DNA of 64,000 nucleotides from NCBI GenBank assembly GCA_036897445.1, contig JAYMTL010000064.1, forward strand, positions 1-64,000. Reading direction: 5' to 3'. The notes beneath the pieces are model-generated. The model saw nothing but the letters and a program-made list of their open reading frames with translations, did not search any database and was not told the origin of the DNA. Made by a program: the position numbers and the translations under genes. Below, piece after piece: positions 60,201 through 64,000 of this stretch. Numbering within the stretch: the first letter of the stretch is position 1; every line of letters starts with the position of its first letter. This DNA is from Pelargonium tetragonum (lineage: Eukaryota; Streptophyta; Magnoliopsida; Geraniales; Geraniaceae).

Positions 60201-61711
60201 GAGGCATAAATAAGACAAGTTTTAGAGTAGAGAATTTAGTTGTCTTTTTTCATTTTATAGATTAGCTAGGGTACTGCTTTCTTGCTCACATGAAAATAAA
60301 CTTACCGGGGTTTTAGAGTCCTTTGAATAACTTAATAGAAAAGAAAGAGAGCTCCCCTTTGATATTTAGAAAAGAGCCCTTGTATAAGCTTATCTTGTTT
60401 ACTGCAAACCCAAAGTTTTCTGGGATATGTTTTCATTAGTTCGAATATTGACGCCTTAAAAAAGGCATAGACTTTCCGGATAATTTAAATACTTAAGTTC
60501 CTAAGCCTTGCTTTAGCATTTTTCGTACTGAAAGACATGAATTTTTTTTGTTAAGGGTGCTTCTACTTTGCTAGTTTGGTATAAGGTCTTGCCTTATTAA
60601 TTAAGAATCTAGTTTAAGTTTTTTGTACCCGGGTAAGACAGGAGTACTAGCCGCAGCTAAGTCTAAAAAAAGAAAAATAGGGCTAATAAAACTGTTGTAG
60701 GTCCCCTGGTTCCTGAGATGAGTGGTTGTCGAAAGTCTTTTCATTTTTTATTATTGACAGAAAGATATCAAAAGGAGTTCGGGCCGCTATATATATAAGA
60801 GTTCGTATGCATGCAGATTAAGAGATAGGGTCAGTCCTGGTACAAAAGCTTAACCAAGACACAGAATGATATTGCTTTGACTTATAAAATACAAAAAAGG
60901 GGGCTCCAGGAATCAAAAAAGAAAGTCAATGAAAACAAAAGTTCTTTACGTAACCAAAATTGAACTGTTAATTAAAATTGAAGTCTTATCTGTCTTTTAC
61001 ATTAGGGGTGCTCAAGTTTCTAGGAGAATCTCGTTAGTTTGGGTATTATACTCTTTTACCGGAAATCTATCTAATTAAAACCTGCCGAATTTTTGTTAGA
61101 ACTTAATTCTTTGTATATTACACGGATCTTTTTATAAATGAGTCTAACTTTGACTTAGTTAGTATATTTAACTGAAATAGCCTGCTTTATAAAATCCTTT
61201 TTGTTCTGTACGGGAGTGTTATGGATTCCTTTTGACTAAATAAGCGGGGCAAACAAATCTTGATATAGAGTCCCCTTTGATCGTTCTGGCTTTATCCTTT
61301 ATGATATAGCAAGACCCTTTTTAATAAAATAGAGCTTCTTAAAAAAATCTTTCCATTTTATGCTTATTGAAAAGCTAGGAAAACCTCTCGGTTGATTTTT
61401 TGGGCGAAAGGGCTCTCTCTAATCTAAAGGGATCCCTAAAAAAGTTACGCACTCTTTTGGGTTTGAACCAGGACCCTCAAGCTGCTAAATTCTAAATAAA
61501 GTTTTCTAGGAGGTCGGTGCTTCAAAAAAAAAAATGAAAAGAAGCCCTTGGTAACGACTTTTCTTATAAACCTGCATATACAAGAACCTTAGGAAACCTT
61601 CAGTCTTTCTTTGGTTATCATACTCAAAATAGAGTTGGGTATAAAATCGCTTAAATAGAAGTCTATTAGGAATCCCTTCTTCGATTGAGATACAAACAAG
61701 TGTTCACTTTG
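57261..61711. other. AT-rich spacer before trnQ
   Basis: No gene is recognised on either strand. At 61461-61480 the minus strand has a T-arm-like CTGGTTCAAACCCA whose stem does not pair, and no other tRNA arms are found near it. ATAAAATCGCTTAAATAGAA at 61641 belongs to a short phrase repeated elsewhere in the window. Confidence 0.55.
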
Positions 61712-61783
61712 TGGAGTCTAGCCAAGCGGTAAGGCACCGGTTTTTGATACCGGCATGCAAAGGTTCGAACCCTTTGACTCCAG
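61712..61783 (+). tRNA. trnQ-UUG: tRNA-Gln (UUG), mitochondrial type
   Basis: This 72-nt sequence forms a complete cloverleaf with no mismatches seen. The acceptor is TGGAGTC/GACTCCA with discriminator G, and the D arm GCC/GGC has an AAGCGGTAA loop. The anticodon stem CCGGT/ACCGG encloses TTTTGAT with anticodon TTG at 61744-61746, the variable region is CATGC, and the T arm is AAAGG/CCTTT with loop TTCGAAC. It should decode CAA and CAG as glutamine. Compared with the land-plant mitochondrial gene as I remember it (TGGAGTA...TACTCCA), the last acceptor pair is changed on both sides (C-G for A-T). This compensatory change argues for continued selection on structure. Position 37 is A where G is usual. 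No CCA is encoded. It stands alone, with no gene within several kilobases. Confidence 0.95.
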
Positions 61784-64000
61784 GATAAGGTAGCGTAAGG
61801 TGATCAGGGCTTTCAGGAAGAAAGAAGTTACTGCAACATTTTAGAAAAGGGATTACAGAAACATAAACTATAAAAGCTTCTTTTCAAATTTCGGCTAGAA
61901 AGGAAACCTAGGGCACTGTCTAATAAAGAAAACTTGATTTTTTCAGTTTCAAAAAGGGACTACTTTAATGGAGATTTAGAGCATCATTAAAGTAAATACA
62001 AATTAAGATCGTAAAAAAAACGCTTGTAAGATAGCTACAGCAATTTCGGGCCTCTTAATGTTAATGCAAGAACTAAAAAAAAAAGCTACATGGGACTTTA
62101 TATACTCTTTTTTTAATACTAACCTACGCTCTCATTTTATAAAACGGAGCTAATCTCAGCAAGAATGCAGAGTCTTTTTATTTACCCGGATCAAATATCT
62201 AAGATACAATTTATTAGCTAACTGAATATCAACTCTTTTAAACTTATAAAGAAGGGTACGCTTGCATGCCTTTACTCAACCTTTCATTTTTAGTGAAATA
62301 AGTATGGATTTTATAATCCTATTTTTTCTATGCCAGTTTACGGTACAACCTCTTTTTTTTGGAGAACTTCTAGTTTAAGATATTTCACGATTTAAAGTTA
62401 AAACTATAAAACAAATTATTAATAAGACTGAAGTCAAAGCCAATGCACCCTTTTTGATATCATAAATTCTATTTATTTAGGTTGCCCCTAGGATTAGGCC
62501 GGAGCTTCCTTGCTCAAAAGAAATTGTAAATTCTAAATCTAAAGCCGGGGTTAGTTAATGTTTAATTAATATTAGTATAGTACAAAACCAAAAATCAAAG
62601 TCGCAACCTAATAGGAATTCGTCAGTTCGAATCCTACATTAAGGGAGCTTAGACCTTCTCTCTGCAAGCTTCTTTTTACTGACCAAAATCAAGCCTTGTA
62701 ACTTTATAACTAAGCCTCAATCTTTCTTTTTTTTATTCGTATATTACTGCAGCGGGTTTACGACAGTAATAAAATAAATAGAAAGCCCCCTATACTGGTA
62801 CTGGAATAACTTGATTTTTCTACCTTTTCCTTCCTTTCAAAAAGAGTTTTCTTCAGTATTTAATATAATATAAGAAATTACACTTCATTTTTTTAATAGC
62901 TTAAAAATACAAACAAATAGGTTTACTTTGAATAGTGTCGTTAGTTCAGGAACCCTGGATATGAGCTGTACTAGAGGGTCTGATACTAAGGTCTTTCTCG
63001 AAAATAAAGACTTTTTGTCTCTATAGTATCCCATTTCCATTTTTAAACCTCCCTTTACACTGCTGGTAGCACAAGTAAACGGGGGTAGATCTAAACGTAT
63101 GCTCGTGGTATGATCGAAAAAAGTATGTCGATTCACTGAGGATAGGGAAGGCCCCGAAAAGTCTAGTAACAAATTTTTTTTAGAATGTTTTGAGGATCTA
63201 AATACCCAAGAGATAGGGTCCTTTATTTAGATTCTTTCTAAAGTTGAACTTATCTCTAGCTTGATATGCTGCTGATGTAAGTTACTCCCACATTTGCTAC
63301 TGAGTAGGCTTAGAAACGCGCACTCTTGTGCAGGGGATCTTAAAATCTTATTTATTTAGGACCTTTTACAGGAGTCAGTATACCCTTTGTATACAACAGA
63401 TGCCATCACAATTACTGGATTTTTTGTTAAAGCTAAATCTTATATTACTGCTCACCGGGTCCTCTGGATAAATTTCTACTTCAAGGATTCCTATTCTAAA
63501 AGCTGCAAAATATTGAACTCAAGGTATAGCGCTTTAGATTGAGCTTACAAAAACTAATAGAGCTGCTAAAAGAATTTTTGGAAGCTATCTAAAAGGGGGC
63601 TTTTATAAATAAGACTGCCATAGGGACGCTTTCAATTTTGTCTAAACTTGTTAACAGTTAGATATTTAAAATGGATACTAAACGAAAAGTCTGTCTTTAA
63701 TTCTTATAACTCGATTTAGAGCAAGACCTTTAACCTGGTGTGTACTGGGGGCTCTGTGTTCTAAAAAAAGTAAAATATTCGAAGCCCTTTCCTAGTTGTG
63801 CGCTCCCTTTAAAACCTAAGTACTTTTTATTTCACAATTAAGGGAAGGTCCTGATTTTACGACCTATATCCTTAAACTCGCCTTTAATATTAGAGAATCC
63901 TAGTATCTTAAAAAGGTGCCACGATTCTTTTGCAGGGAGCTCTTATAGATCGAGAGTCGTCTTAATTTATTAGGTTTATTTATACAAACTTAATCAAGAT
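61784..64000. other. AT-rich spacer after trnQ
   Basis: Apart from the tRNA 3'-half remnant at 62.6 kb, nothing recognisable is present. A 95-codon minus-strand frame at 62885-63172 has no family resemblance and is not called. Confidence 0.55.
62618..62647 (+). other. tRNA 3'-half remnant, trnN-like
   Basis: TCGTCAGTTCGAATCCTACA then TTAAGGGAG resembles the 3' end of plastid-type trnN(GUU), which I recall as GTCGTAGGTTCGAATCCTAC followed by TTGGGGAG. Part of the 5' T-stem strand is missing, and upstream sequence (GCAACCTAATAGG) only loosely fits an anticodon arm. It could be a fragment of plastid-derived DNA or a coincidental match. Confidence 0.3.

Noticed and set aside
61456-61482. Minus-strand CTGGTTCAAACCCA, T-arm-like
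   Set aside because: The putative T stem does not pair and no acceptor is present.

Overview
This window reads as non-coding spacer from a very large, gene-poor plant-type (streptophyte) mitochondrial genome. The identification rests on tRNA genes: trnF(GAA), trnP, trnE and trnQ(UUG) sequences that match, as I remember them, the native mitochondrial tRNAs of land plants rather than plastid or nuclear types. The trnP begins CGAGGTGTAGCGCAG, whereas plastid trnP begins AGGGATGTAGCGC. I found no rRNA, no respiratory-chain or ribosomal-protein gene, no recognisable group II intron domain V, no intact transposon, no CRISPR array and no phage gene. The longest open frame in 64 kb is about 125 codons and starts with TTG. 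GC content, sampled by eye, is about 35% overall, lower than the roughly 43-45% usual for seed-plant mitochondria, so I do not name a lineage.

Layout. 1-13.2 kb is AT-rich desert, with a 78-bp GC-rich island at 10.9 kb and a 24-bp perfect palindrome at 12.6 kb. At 13.2-13.5 kb lies a tight trnF-trnP-trnE cluster: trnF has a weakened anticodon stem, and trnP and trnE look like pseudogenes. 13.5-25.3 kb is again mostly desert, with one copy of dispersed repeat X at 18.6 kb, a 28-bp near-perfect palindrome at 19.8 kb and a lysine-rich repeat relic (family T) at 20.9-22.1 kb. 25.3-34.5 kb is GC-richer and built from many diverged copies of shared segments (family Z). 36.1-36.5 kb holds another family T copy. 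36.5-45.2 kb is desert with a trnF 3' fragment at 39.0 kb. 45.2-48.6 kb is a GC-richer, pyrimidine-rich block. 49.3 and 52.7 kb carry the other two X copies, on the minus strand. 51.4-54.7 kb is another family Z-like block. 54.85-57.26 kb is a degenerate tandem array of about five 400-540 bp units whose minus strand reads lysine-rich. The remainder is desert apart from a well-formed trnQ(UUG) at 61.7 kb and a tRNA 3'-half remnant at 62.6 kb.

The only genes I would call with confidence are trnQ and, with a caveat, trnF. Nothing here looks like an operon or a multi-gene system. The interest lies in how the spacer is built: old diverged repeat families, a decaying tRNA cluster, an excess of short GC-rich palindromes, and alternating GC-richer and AT-richer blocks that may be insertions of different ages. 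All homology statements come from reading by eye and no alignment or search was run.
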